Shown in pieces: positions 20,741-47,600 of a stretch of 64,000 nt of DNA. A program made the translations under genes and the position numbers. How positions within the stretch are numbered: the stretch's first letter is position 1; the number at the start of each line of letters is the position of its first letter. The notes under the pieces are model-generated. The model was not told the DNA's origin. It saw nothing but the letters and a program-made list of their open reading frames with translations, and did no database searches. This DNA comes from Synchiropus splendidus (lineage: Eukaryota; Chordata; Actinopteri; Syngnathiformes; Callionymidae). The stretch covers positions 11,223,001-11,287,000 of the forward strand of contig NC_071336.1 in assembly GCF_027744825.2 (NCBI RefSeq). The letters are read 5' to 3'.

Positions 20741-22582
20741 TTTATTAAAGTTGCATAAAAGTGTAACAAAATTGGGCAAAAACACGACCTTATGTTGATA
20801 TTGCTACATTGGTTTGTGGAGTTGATCTCATTCTCATTCAGAAAAAAACAGCATGATCGTTTTAATCTGTACGACAAGCCTCGTTGCTAACAATTGCTAT
20901 TCCGCTAGTGTTGTTCCACCAACAGTACAAACTCTGCAGTAACAGTCGAAAAGCTGGATTGGCCCACGATAACCCGGCTTTTGTTACCAAAGTTAGATTC
21001 AGAAGGCAGAGGCGAACAAACCAGAGTACTCTTAAGTCGATTCCTTTTCACTACAAGGCCGGGCATTAACAAGGTCGTCATAAAAACAGTATTCCAAGAA
21101 GAGCTAAAGATCAAGGCCTACCAGTTTCACACACACTTCTAAAAACAAAACAGAATCTCATCTCATAGAACAAACAAAAAATAAAAACATGTGATGCAGT
21201 CCTGTTCACGAAAATATTATTTGGTTTCATGTGACGTAAATCATATCTAAGGCAACATCTGTCTTTAAAGTTGGGGGAACCAAAGAGTTGAAGATGCATG
21301 TAGATGTGAGGGCGTGTTTAGAGAGGCAGACAGCTGCAGGTCTGTTGCAGACAAGTCTCAGACTGGTCAGCGACCGTCAGCCTAAAATCTAACCTGCGCG
21401 AGGTTGGAAGAGATGGCTCATTATCTGGGAACGACTGGCTGTTACAGCCTGACAGCACACATGATCTTTGTTGTGCGTGAATTTTTCACACACCTGTTCG
21501 CACACAAGCTCACACCTCAATCTGACTCAGGCAGCTGTGCATAAAGATGGACATGTACTGAATCTCAAAGGCCACTAGCCCCACCCTTTCACACTTTAGG
21601 TTCACGGATGTTAACCTCACCAAAACAAGCAACGGTTGCAGACCTGTGTTCAACATATGGAAACGCTGGAATCTTTGTAATACTCTGATTGTCTGTTGAC
21701 ATCTGTCTCATAACACAAAAAGTTGCCACCATGTTGCTTCTGCATTCTGACACAAGTCGATCTTTGAGCACAGCAGATGTTATGTTTCAGCGAATTAACA
21801 AGGTGGAAAAGTTAACCACTCTATCATGTGTGATGTCGTAAAAATATGACGGCATAATTATGATGTAATACACAGGTAAGAAAGTGGAAGGAAAAATGAA
21901 TTATCAACAACACTATAGATCATAAAAAAGAACAAGGCAGCTCTGTTTGGGTCCAAAATGTGTCATTCAGGAAAATAAAAATCAACAGGAACCAGTCCCT
22001 CACTCGAAAATAACTTCCTGTTACAGAACAGCAAAATAATGGCTGTTGTATGTTTCCTAGCAACACACGAGACAAATCAGTGGAGGCAGGGCCACAGCAG
22101 CCCACACCTCAAAATGCACCAAGAGAACAAATCAAATGCCAAAAAAAAAAAAAACGGTCACTTGACTTTTTTTGAAGTTCCAATGAGCACAAAGTATTTC
22201 CAACAAAACAACAATGAGGCGACAAACTGACAAAGTCCTTGAACGCACCGCGGCATCATCATATCCTCCGGGTAACATAAGAAGAAAAAGCTCCGCCCCA
22301 GTCGCTTTTCAGTTGAACAAAAATTGTTGAAACTGCTGAGGACAGAGCTCTGCTGCAACCTGATTGGCAGCTTCGTCCGTCCAGTCGCTGATGATTACTT
22401 CTCTTCATTGTGTTTGAGGTCGGCGAGAACAGAGGACCTGGTGAAGGAGAACGGGGCGCCAGGTTCCGTGTCTTGGTGTGACCCGCTTGTGGTTTTACCC
22501 AGGGAAAAAAAAAGGGAAAGAAGAGGGGCAAGTGGGAAGACGACGGGCGAGGAAGAGGAGGATGAAGAAAAGGAGGGAGAGG
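20741..22582 (-). promoter_or_regulatory. ppp1r14b: ppp1r14b 3' UTR with poly(A) signal
   Basis: The minus strand carries AATAAA at 20746-20741, about 1.84 kb after the stop. The interval between has no splice-linked coding exon and is best read as one long 3' UTR. It includes an A14 run near 22141-22154 on the plus strand and a GA-rich run beside the stop. Earlier poly(A) sites are possible. Confidence 0.5.
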
Positions 22583-35580
<12,998 letters not shown>

Positions 35581-35880
35581 ATGCTCGCTGGTTCCTACCG
35601 AGGATTCGGGAATAAACCTTTCCTTTTGGCGATGCAGTAGCGGCGCGACGAACGTTACACGAGTCCAAACAAAAGACTCCTTCCCGGTCCTCGCAGGGTC
35701 CAGACGCCGACTCTAGCTCTGACGTGAAACCGGTTTGAAGAGTATTTTCCGGCGTGAAAAGTCTGCTGCTATCAAAGCGCCGCGGAGCCGAACTCTTCAT
35801 CCACAAAGAAACGTCTCTTCTTCACGCGCCTGCGTGCGCGCTCACGAGCAGTTGATGGCGCGCTTCTGGAAAAGAAAAGT
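35581..35880 (-). promoter_or_regulatory. ppp1r14b: ppp1r14b CpG-rich promoter and 5' UTR
   Basis: The sequence upstream of the ATG is rich in CG dinucleotides (CGGCGCGACG, CGCCGCGGAG, GCGTGCGCGC) and falls to AT-rich DNA beyond about 35880. With exon 1 it forms one CpG island of about 600 bp. The transcription start cannot be set from sequence alone. Confidence 0.6.
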
Positions 35881-38800
35881 CATGTTTTTTTAACTCCCGC
35901 ATCTCCTCCCACACGACCCTCCCACCCCATTTACCCCACTTTATCTGCCTTATCTGTTCCAAACTGCGCACAAGCACAACTATGTTTTGTCAAATAAAAT
36001 TATCCTAGCGGCATTTGACCCCCAATGTGTTAGATTCTGCAGAGGGAATCCAACTGTGGTCGAATTTTTGTTCATCCTAATTTTTCCTCTTTCATTCAGA
36101 ACATTGTTTTAATAAAAGTCTCAAACATTTTAGCGGGACATGGCAGTCGACTATGAGGAAACCATCAGGGATTCATGTTGACTCAGTCTTTTTGAAAAAT
36201 AATTTTGGGCGTTCTTTTGTTTGTGAGAACGATCTCTATGCGTCAAGGTTCCAACAGAATCCAAGTCCATCTGAAAAGTCGCCAGACTGGTTCGCAACCG
36301 TTAAATGAGTGGAATCATCCGTCAAACATGCTCCAGGCTAGAGAGTAAAAACTCACCCTTTGAATCGTGTTTTACCACACAGCTCCTCTTTTATAGCCTG
36401 GTCAAATACAGTACTGTTTGCTACCATGGGTTTTAAACACATTTGGAAGAAGAATCAGCAAAACAATGCATTTTATGTTCTTGGATTTGTTCCAAAAAAA
36501 AAAAAAAAAACCAAGGCTTGTGGTCCTTCAAAAAGTTTTTAAGAGCAGCCTTTTATTTTTTTAGATATTATTATTAGAAAAAATGTTGGACAACACAATG
36601 AACTTCATCCAAGTGAATGAATTCATGATGACAGCAAAGTTCAACACTGTGTTTCACATATCAAGGTGCATAGATATAGCACCTCATGTGGACATCACTC
36701 TCTTTCCAGAGCTCTTTTTTTCCCCACAAATACAAATTGATTGTTAGACAAGAAAATTCTTCCAATGCTGGTCCTTTCACTGTTCAACAGTAGTGATAGT
36801 TGGGCTGTTTTCCCTGCACACACTCATGTATATAATTGGATTTGTAGTTTTTGAGATCACCTATGTCTATTGCATATTGTGGTTTCCATATCTCTTTTCC
36901 TGGCACTGCTGATGAAAAAGAAAATAAGAAAAGAAAACATAAACACAAATATAAGGGTTTAGTACTGCAGCCTCAAATGTATGGTCTCCCCAAGTTTGTA
37001 TAGGTTTCGTGAGAACACTGGTTTCCTCCCACACGCATTCCAAAATGATATGAACAAATTGTTTTCATCATTTTTGTTTTTTGTTTTGTCTATATGTGGC
37101 TGACAACCTGCCCCTTGGGTCGTGCGCAAGGTTAACAACAGACTGAACCCAATGGAAGTGAACAAAAGTCAATTGATAACGCATAGTTGAAAGTTAAAAA
37201 AGAGAGACACGCTGACCGAATAATACATGAAGCTGGGTGGAGAAGATTCTCTGATCTGCATGATCTGTGACAGAGGGGTGGCAGATAGTACTGGACTGTC
37301 CTGAGACCTGCCATGATGTGTGGTTAAGCTCTGACTCAAAGACGCATGACAGAGTTGAGGGCTCTGATGTGTCTAACCAAAGTGTGCTCTAGTCAGGGCA
37401 AGAGCAGAAATGGACTGGCAACCTCCATGTTGTCTTCCTCTTATTCGCATAACACCATAAAATGCAGAGCATGTCACATGTCCTGTCACACGCACAGCCT
37501 TGAATGTAGCTGGACTCCATTTTTGAGTTACACTGCATAGTGGGAAGCTAAACACATTTTTGTGTCATTGAGAACCCAAATTCACTTGAGCACTGTCGCG
37601 TTTCTCAACACCATCGGTTGGTGGGATGAGATGAGACACAAACTGAAGTTTAAATAAAGGACATTTGAGTGAATCATGCTTGACGTTGGGAAGTCATCTG
37701 TGATGTGTCTGCATGCTTGTGCTCGAGGGTGTGTCACGCTGACCCAGGCTGCCATGTTCCAGGCAGCCACAGAAAACAAGGCATAAAAAACTAAATAATT
37801 CAGAGAACATGTCTGAAAGTTACAGTTGAATACTCAGGCTCGCACACGTACACAAACGTAGTGGCACATGCTGGTTTCCTGTCACTCATATATGGCAATT
37901 GTAGCATGTGTTTGAAAATATGTCAGTGTTACTCGTTCATAGAGAGGTCTGAGGTCAGTCATATCATGAGAGTGTGTGCTTCGTACGCGAGTGGGACATG
38001 TCATGAGCACATTTAAGCCATTAATAACAGTGAGCCTGCAGACATTCATGAGTATAAGACGATTATGATCTGCTGTATGAATTAAAAGGCTAAGTCACTG
38101 TAGCACCGTGGGAACTGTAGATGAGAAACAGACACACAAGGGAGAGAAAGAATCGAGTCATTAAAATCAAATCAGACCACAGCCATAAATCTGAAGCTAC
38201 GCGTGTGTTAGTGTGTGAATTTACGTGTATGCAGCTGTGAGAGTGCAGGTGTGTGTGTTTGTGTGCAGGCGGAGACAGTTTACATATTTTGGAGGCCAGA
38301 GCAAAGATTTCGGCATGTCCCCACTTGATCTTGGCCAAATAGAGCATGAAGAGCAGAACTTAGGCGCTTTAGAATCATTACAGCTTCATTTTAATCTATT
38401 TGGTCACACATCCACTGTGACCAGTTTTCTTTCTCTATATTCAACTATCTTGGAAATAAAATAAATATATTTTTCTTTTTATTTTGAGAGACATAAAATG
38501 CTGTTAAAATCCGCATTACTAAAAGAATCTCAATCAGATTGAAAATTGCTAGGAACAAGACTCCATTTAAAATGCTCTGACTTCACAAAAACCACATATG
38601 GCGCCACAGCCCGCACTTTGCCCACCTCTGACTTAACGTGAGCAAAAACTCTAGATATATAAGCAATCTGGCAATACACAACTAGCACATGAATGAAGCG
38701 GAACATGCAAAGTAGGGAACGTGGTCATAAATATGAGCACGTGGCTGTAGTGTTGGTTACCTATCACTAGATGGCGGAAACACTCAGTCTTCAGATGGAG

Positions 38801-41040
38801 CTCAAAGAGCAGGGTTGCATAGAACATACTAGCATCACAGTTGGGGCGCAAGTTAGGTCATAAAAACTGTTTCAGTCAACACTCTGAGCGACTCTTAAAA
38901 GAGAGGTCACTTCCCTCCTTCACTACAGCTGGCTCTTGCAGTTCCTGCTCAATTAATCTTTAAACAGCCAAATAAGTTTACTTTTGGAGCCATAATGAAC
39001 AATATTGCTTTGACAGAGGAAACGGAGCAGGATTCATTCAGTGACTGGATCAATTCGCATATGTACTGGAACTATGCGTATAATAAAGCTCTGAACCTCC
39101 TCAAGACATATCTTCATTTGGGTGGATATTATAGGACGATGACAGCTGATGCTATGTAAAATAATTTAAATCAAAACATTTTCAAAGACAAAAACAGAGG
39201 CAGTCCCTAAGGTAAGTGTTCTATGGTCAATTATTACCAAAGAAGCGTGAAGCGACTGAAACAAGTAGGTCCAGTGTGTGTTAGGTCTTGCCAGTTAGAG
39301 CCTGTGGTTTGGACACACACTGCTGCTGTTTTATTTTAAACACATAACCATTCTTCACTTCACTTTTCCTTCTCAATGTTCCTCTCATGTTGGTTCACTT
39401 ATTTTTACGTGCAGTGCTTGGCAGGTCTTCCTCTTTCATGATCAGCCCCTGGTTGTCATTGCACACAAGCCAGTAATGTACTGTGGGTTTAAACCCTTTA
39501 GCACATTCTGAGATTTCCTGTGATTTGTTTGAACATATCTCATTTAAGTACAGAACATAAACAGCACTGGGACTGACAGGATCATCATGGAAAACAGAAC
39601 CCTTCTATTTTAGTTGCACTGGACTTAAGTGCAGCCTTTCGTACAGTCGACCACACGCTTCTGGTAAATATATCCCGTAGCACAATTGACATCTCTGGAT
39701 TTGGGACTGCTTTTATTTGGTTTCACTCATAGAGGTTGATTGAAAGCAGCTGAGGGGAACATTCTTCCGCAAGGTATGAAGATTGTTATAGATTTCCCCA
39801 GGGCTCAATTTGGGGTACAATATCTTTTTCATCTTAATAACGCTTTAGACAGGCTTCATATTTCATTTAGGATTGAGATGGAGATTATTTTTTAGAGCAG
39901 CTAGTGACTTCAACTCTTTCAAATGATCCACTTTCATCGAGTGCAACGACTCTGATGTTTCCAGGGCTTTACAACTTTTATTTACAAACCAATTCCTTTG
40001 ATAATCACCATTCTAAGTTTTAAAAATATTTATTATTATTATTATTGTTAGTAGTAGTTGTTGTATTGCATATCACCTTGCGTTTTGCTTCACATACTGA
40101 AGTCCTATTCTTGTTTTTATTTTGCTTTTCTCTGCGCTTCATTTTCAGTTGCAGATACGCTCGCCATGTGTTAGGATTTCTTATAAGTCTCAAGAAAAAA
40201 AGCAATGCAAGAAGGAATGATAAATGACCAGATGATCAAAGTCTTGCATAATTTTTTTTTTTTAAATAAATCTCTATTTGTCCTGGTTGTCATATCCGTG
40301 GACATAATAATACGACAGTCAGTATTATAATTAGTATTATATTCAGTATCATACCATGATGCAGTCTCAGAAGTTCCTAAATTCTTTCATTCATTGATCC
40401 ACAAATGTTGGTAGCGCGTGAATTTGCCACCTGAGGGCGCTAAATGTGCATAAAACCTCTGACGAGTCGTGCACCTGCGGGCGTTGTATTCTAGCTCAGG
40501 AACCTCTTGGGACTCTCCGTAAGTTGCTACAGGTCTTTTGCTTTGTAATTTCTGTAGACTATTTAGTCATGTCTTACTGCTTCAGTTGTTAAAATAAGCA
40601 TGATTTCTCCTAAACTCAAAGTCAAAACGCCCCATGGTCAGTATTATTTCCAGTGACCCTAAACCTGACCTTTTGGCAGAGGCTTTTAGTTTGTGTGAGA
40701 AATGGTTTGGGGTCGAATGTGATCGAAAAATGTCACAAGAGTGACATGAAAGAGAAGAAAACACGTGTAATATGAACCAAACATCAGGGGAACGGAATGC
40801 TCCGACTTATGTAACATTATGACATGATGGCACTATTTAAATGACAATTTGCGGATGTAGAGTAAGAGTTTCAGATTCCCCTGACTTTCATGTGTACGGT
40901 GGGAAATCGCGTCACAGAACCTTGTCACACCGAGAGGAAATATAGATTATTAATGAGAGGTTTTAAAGGTTGGTGGGAGTAAACACACCCACTTTCATTG
41001 ACTCTCGTCCACTTCAGTGTCTCCGCGTTCTCCTTTTTCA
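35881..41040. other. intergenic DNA between the divergent ppp1r14b and plcb3
   Basis: About 5.2 kb, AT-rich, without supported genes. It includes an A17 tract (36494-36510), a LINE reverse-transcriptase fossil (39595-39900) and scattered TG-rich segments. Regulatory elements shared by the two divergent genes would be expected here but are not recognisable. Confidence 0.55.
39595..39900 (+). mobile_element. LINE reverse-transcriptase fossil
   Basis: One frame reads LVALDLSAAFRTVDHTLL (from about 39612), the reverse-transcriptase signature LDLSAAFDTVDH of LINE elements of the L2/CR1/Rex type, with the first catalytic-block Asp kept but the following FDTVDH changed to FRTVDH. About 150 bp later, after stops and a frame change, a PQGS.LG motif follows, as expected in such enzymes. 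The copy is truncated at both ends and dead. The exact clade is not determined. Confidence 0.7.
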
Positions 41041-41432
41041 CGCTGAAAACAAGGAGGAGGAGAGAAGAAGAGACGTCAGGGGAGAGAGGGAGGGAGGAAG
41101 TGGAGAAAGTTGGTGGAGGAGTGAAGAGAGGGAGCAGATGGGAGGAAGGAAGCACAGGATCACTGGCAGCGCCTTTTGACCACCGAAAACCTTCAAAACG
41201 CGGAATCAACGCGTGGACGCGCCCGCTGGACGCGCCGCGGTGCTGTTCCCCTCATGTCTGACGAACTTTGACTGAGCGAGCTTCTCCTCCTCGCTCGCTC
41301 CTCTGATCCCCGGAAGAGAAGAGACAAGACGCCAAGAGTCGAGGAGCTTCGGAAGGACGGAAGTTCGTCCCCGGCAGAAGCGATAGCGATAGCCGCGCTT
41401 GAAGCGTCGTCGCTTGGGCACAAGTGTGCGCT
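41041..41432 (+). promoter_or_regulatory. plcb3: plcb3 promoter and 5' UTR
   Basis: A purine-rich stretch (GGAGGAGAG, GGGAGGGAGG, 41050-41160) passes into CpG-rich sequence (41200-41430) that runs into the first coding exon. This is typical of a TATA-less CpG promoter. The start site is not defined. Confidence 0.55.
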
Positions 41433-41534
41433 ATGGCCGGGGCCAAGCCGGGAGTCCACGCTCTGCAGCTGAAGCCAGTGTGTGTCCAGGAGGCGCTGCG
41501 GAGGGGGGGCAAGTTCATCAAGTGGGACGAGGTA

Positions 41535-41604
<70 letters not shown>

Positions 41605-44600
41605 ACCTGCCTCTATTGACCGTGTAGCTGCAGGTGTGTGCTGTACCTGAACACAGGAGTCCTCTATCGTAAGTGTGTGAATCAGATACCTGAGCTGCCT
41701 TCATTCCTGTCCAGCCGGTTTCTTCCACACTGATTTTTGCTGTCTACAAGGAGCCAGGAGGCTCCGACTCATCGATGAGTCGGACACAACAGTGTTGTTG
41801 ATCTGTGTCGGAGTTTGAAATCACGCTTTCAGAATCTCACACTTGACATGACTTTATTGCAGATCAGGTCATTGCCTGACCTAGTTAACAGCACACCTGT
41901 ACATACAGTGTGTGTGTGTGTGTGGTTCTTTCAGTGTTCTCCGTGGTGAAAGTGTGTGTGTGTGTGTGTTTAGGTTCATCAATGATTAACTCAGCTGTTA
42001 AGTGATCTTCTCCTCTACCAGTCTCTGTCTGTGTGTCTGTGCCCAAGCTCACAGGCTTCACTGGTGATGAAACACTCGCACGCCTTACTGAATACACCTG
42101 TGGAAAGTCTATTCATTATGAATCGATGATTACTTCACAGTCCAAATGGATGTTTCCAGTCTCTCTGTGTGAAAACGATGGTCAGTTTGGTTTTGTGTAC
42201 TTCCAGATTTGAATACAAACATGACGAGCATATTATACCCACATGTACTTGTTCTGTCAGATGATTTTTTTCCCCTCAGGGATGTGTAAGATTCATCATG
42301 ATCTTGCTGGTTGTCATGGACGTCAGTCATAGTGTTATCGGGGAGATTCCCCATGCAAAAAATTTGTTGTCACTCTATATCACGTATTCCTCATACCAAT
42401 AGGCATCACTCAGTGGTTGCATGCGTAAGGCCACTTATTTTACATCTCCCTGTTTTTTTTTCATAGAAATAATGATGTCCATGATGTCACCTCATCTTTT
42501 TACTTCTCTTTGCTCATCTCACCGCTCCGGCGCTTTGTTGTCACTTCCCTGTGTGATTGTTTCATAGAGCTGCGCGCCTGACAACAAACCTCTGTTTCTC
42601 AACTGTCAAGTGACACGCACGCACGCACTCACGCATGCACACACACGGACACTGACTCACGCAGGGAGGAGGAGTAGGAATGCATTCCATATTGACCGTC
42701 TTTCTTCTGTGCATGTGTTGGTGTGCGCGTGTGTGGCTGTTTTGTTCTGGGTGTGTGTTTGAATGACTTCCTGTTGCAGCTTGTTGTAAAGTCCCCCCCC
42801 CCGCCGTCTTCTCTCCACAGCCACAATTGAATTTAGACAAAATTCCGACTGGAATTCAGTTAGATTCCTCTCCTACAGCCAATTAAGCCTCCAGAAGTGA
42901 AGCTACGAGGCTCCATCAAATAAATGAACAGGAAAGTCAATAGAATATCTTGTCATTTGTTTGCAAAAACATCGTAAAACATTTGTGGATGGAGCTACAT
43001 TGTGACATAACTATTGGAAATTCACAGAAACCAATATAACAAAGTAGAATTTCCCTTGCTTTCTTACCTGTGACGGCACAAATTGATATCCCTCGAATGC
43101 AGAAATTGTGCTTTGAGTTGCTCTGTGACTGACCCTGTTTTTGATTCTCATGGAAAAGACGTCTAGATACAATCATGAGACGGCAGGTTTGGAGTGAGGG
43201 TTAGCATCTTCTAGTCTGATGGCAGAGCTCTCCATGGCGAGCAAACAAAGGTCAAAGTCATTTCCTCGTGTTTTTTAAGGGTCTTGTTCGCAAGTGATGG
43301 CACTAACAGAGCTTGTATCGGACACCAGTGCTGGTCATTATTCGGTTTTCGTTCCAATATTTGCCTCCATCCAAGAACTGACTCACCAGGATTATGGATT
43401 TCCTTCATGGAGTGAGTGACTCTTGGCCTCATCTGACCTGCACGATGGAAGACCAGTAAAACTCCCATCCATTACACGACAAGTCCCATAATGGACTGCA
43501 ACAGTTGACGCTCTTGTCATGTTATCAGAGGCTCCCTTGACACCGCTATGGCGATGGACACAGTCATGTGCTTGTGTCTGGGAGGAGAAGTTGCTTCTTC
43601 GCTTAGTGATGAGCCATTTGAAGTGGTTAAGGCTGTGTTCTGGTTGTCATCGACAGGGCTTTGGCAGGTGTGTCCAACTGACAATAAACAGTAGGTCATG
43701 GTTGTCCTGGACAGTGAAGAGTACGTGGGGACATATCTGCTGTAAAGTTGCAAATGTTGTTGCCTCATGTTTAAAAGCCGGTGTGTTTGGTCTTTTGTCG
43801 CCTGCCTTAGAATGGCCGGCGACGTCCTGGCAGAGGGGTGAGAAACGAAGGCAGAGGTGAGGGGTCAAATACTGCCACATGTGAAGTGTGTTTCTCACAT
43901 CTGGAGTGATCCTTCATCATTTTGCCTACATCACTCTCTGGAGTCCTTATAATCGCTTATTTTTGTCACTCGTCCTCATTCATTGTCCCAATTCCTCTCA
44001 GTTTCCATCCCAAAATTTAAATACAGTACTTGTCTAAAACCGGCGTTTCAGGAAATGGATGTTAAATATGTCATTTCCCGCCTCAGGCCAGATAAAATGT
44101 TGGTGTATGTTTTCTGTTGAACGGGCAGTCACACCTGCAGATGGTGGTTGGCTCATCAAGAACATGTTCTGTTTTCAATGGAATGAAGGATTTGTTTCTC
44201 GATTCCATGTCAAACAGTCATGTCTCCCAATGCCTCACTGGAAGAAAGCCAAGTTTAAAAAAAAAAATAAAAACATGGAATCAACAAGGGACCAAACTTT
44301 TCTGTAATTTTCTGCTTCATAATCTTGATTTTTATTTCTAAACTCTTGGATATATTTTTCCATGTCCCTTTCTCAACGTTCTCAACTCTAAGTGCTTATT
44401 CATATGTTCATATTAGTTTTTTTTTTTACTATTCTTTCAAACACTGACACTTTTATTCTGTTCTCATATTTCATTCTAAAGTCTCCTATCTTCACCTGCT
44501 GGCTGGACTCCGCCCCTCCACACGCTGCAGAGTTCAAAGTTCTCACGACCATCAGAGACCCGACTTTTGCTGTGTTGCCAAGCGTCGGCTCCACCAAAGA

Positions 44601-47600
44601 GCCGCCATTATCTTAAACATACACATGCTCTGTAAATGGAGCAGAAATGTGCGCGCGCTCATTAGCGTGGTCGACCCGCTCAGGTCCTGGCCAACTGTGT
44701 CTATTAAAGCCTGTGAGGGGGAGAAATGATTGACAGATGGATGGAGGAAGGAAGTGTGGTGAGACCCCAAAGTTTTAATTATAGTGCGGAGGGCAATTGT
44801 AACCCTCCGCCTTTCACTAGCAGACACAACTGCACACAGACAGCAGGGAGTGTGTTTGGGACAAACATGTTTGTGCTGGAGAGTTTGGCTCTGAAGCTTA
44901 TTCCTGCACTGTCAGAACAAACAAAAGTCATTTGTGTAACGTCATGCAGGTCAATCTGTTGGATCATTTCAACTGATTTGACATCGTATTTTGAGTTTCT
45001 GATGTTTGTGTTTTTCATTTATCTTCTGAATTCTGGATGTTGTCACTATCACTGTCGCCGCATCACTGAAACGGGATCAGCAATCTTAAGCAAAAATCAG
45101 TGGTCTCAGGTGTGTTTTCACGTCACCTGGGTCCTCGCAGCCTCTGCACCCGCTGCCTGTTGAAATCAGAAGCAGAAAACACCACAGCTGAACAGATTTC
45201 TGGGAAGTATCTCATTTGCCCAGCGGCCAAGTCGCCGTGAAATCAGCTTTACAACTTTCCAGTTTTTCTCGTCTCAACAGCCTCCTTTATTTTCTTGATG
45301 TTTATCATCAAATGATTTTTTTCCCCTCACATTACAGATATACATTTTTTATTGTCCTTTGAAACGCTGTGTTTATGTCCAGCATGCATATCTAATGGAT
45401 CTTTTTCAAATTCAGCTGTTTGTATTGAAGCTTTTTTTCTCAACATCCACCAGATTCTGAATCTCTCCAAAAGCCAAATATCCCTGGATAATTAACCCAC
45501 TGCTCGGAGTTTCTATTTTTAGTAACGTCATGATTCAAATGTTAATTGTGTTGAACAGTTGAAGCAAGTGGCAGGAGCGACTCTGAAGGAGACTAATGTG
45601 AGAAATACAGAAACCAAGCGTTCATGAGGTGCTAATATTTGACAGTTATGATTTACAATCAACATGTGTGTTGTCATCATGAGCAACAGGAAACAAATGA
45701 AACAATGGAGTGTCTTGTTGAATGAGCCATCAGCTTTTACATCAGACTCACGCAACATGTTTCTTCGTGACTACAAAGTGGGAGAATTGCTTGAGAGGAT
45801 TTGGTGCCAAACTCCAACATGGATGTGTGTTTGTGTTGGCATCTCAACTCCATTCGATTGCAATGGTGAAGATGACATCATAGACATGTTATCGTCTGTC
45901 ATCATGAGCTCCTGAGAAGGCTGGTGAATTCATGCTATGTTAGAGTGTGTGTGAGAGAGGGAGAGATTTATTTGAATCTACTCTAACTTAACCAGGTTAG
46001 AATGACTTCAAACAGATCCCCCCTGCCGTGTAGCTACAGCTGCTATATGCGGAGTTAATATTTGTCTTTCCTGGTTGGACCATTCATTATTCATACGTAC
46101 CGTCTTCAGAAAGGCTATCATAAACAATCTTTAACTATAACCCTCTACATGAGTGACCCCGACTGTGGGGAGGATTGGACTCCATGTTTGACCGCTACTA
46201 TCAGTGCTGTCATTATTGCTTGTCTGTTGCCATGACGTCTGTATTGATAATGGTAATGACATGTTGGCGTCAGCTGCTCAAGTGTAATGGGAGGGAGAAT
46301 GCATGTCTGTCTCCAACACACACGTTTGTTTTGCTATTTTTGTGTGGACCTCTCATTGACATAATGCTTTCCCCATCCTCCCCCCCCTAACACATGACTA
46401 ACCTTCACCAGGACTCTGAGCCAAACTTTGTGCCCAATAATAATAAACTGCTTTTACTGATGTTTTAATCCTCTAAACCTTGTGAGGACAGGCCAAAATG
46501 TCCTCACAAAGCAAGATGTCCTCACAAGAACCCACACACACACAAACACACGCTTTTCTATTGCTATCCCGGTGGGGACGTTGTGAGGTTTCTCATTGAC
46601 ATAATGCTTTCCTTGGCCTCTCACCCTAAACCTAGCCATCCAAAACACATGGCTAAACCAGGACTCTGTACCAAACTGAAACCCAGTTGTAATCACCCAG
46701 TTATTTTGAGGTCTTCATCCTCAAATTGAGGCTTAACCTCGTGGGGTCGAGCCAAATGTTCATATGTCAGCCAATGTCATATGGTCCTCACAAGGTTAGT
46801 GTTTTGTCAAGAATTGGTTGCCACATAGTGGAATGAACAAGCTCACAAACACACGTTGGCATCTGTATCTTTGCCATAATGTTTTCCCCAGCCTCTCACC
46901 CTTAAATGAACCATCCAATATGACTAACCTTTACCAGGACTCTGGACCAAATTTAAGCCCAATCATGATTATTATTATAATTTTTATTATTATTATTTTG
47001 ACATTTTCACCCTCAAACCTCTGTGTGGACCACCCAAAATGTCCTGACAAAGCAAAGTCCTCAAAGGAAATGTACTTAAAAACTCTAGCAGTAACTATTG
47101 ATGGTTTTGTATTTGTATATAAATCCAGTCATTTAAACAAGACATTATCCTTTAAAGACTGATTCAACTGAAAATTCATGTGACTGAATATGGAGCAATG
47201 GATTGCGTTGCCTGGTAACCACTTGTCAGTCACCAAGTAGCCTGCTGAGGCACAGTGTCACTGTAAAAAGAATAATTACAGAGCAATTGAAACCAGCATT
47301 ATGATGTAAACTAATCCTGGGTGAACAATGTGCAGTCAAATAGAGCACGAACACGTGTGTGGGTCTGTGTTTGTGCCATTTTTCTGGTATCTTCTTGATG
47401 TTCAATAGATGTTCAAAATAAAATGATGAAATCATGCCGTCATCTCATGGCACAATATAATCCAAGTAATTTTGAAATGTGGGTTTTAATGGAGATGTTG
47501 CTGTCATGCAGGAACCCAACAGTGGCCCCCCAACACTGGTGACGCTAAAAGTGGACCCTGATGGCTTCTTCCTCTACTGGACGGGAGGCGCTAACCTGGT

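Larger units (their letters stand above)
41607..47511 (+). other. plcb3: plcb3 intron 1
   Basis: About 5.9 kb without supported exons. It holds short TG runs (41910-41970), the third copy of the short dispersed repeat (43479-43514) and the 46.3-47.1 kb tandem repeat cluster. The rest shows nothing recognisable. Confidence 0.6.

Noticed and set aside
44726..45163. 145-residue plus-strand frame in plcb3 intron 1
   Set aside because: Composition is irregular, no family is recognised, and there are no matching splice sites; most likely a chance frame.
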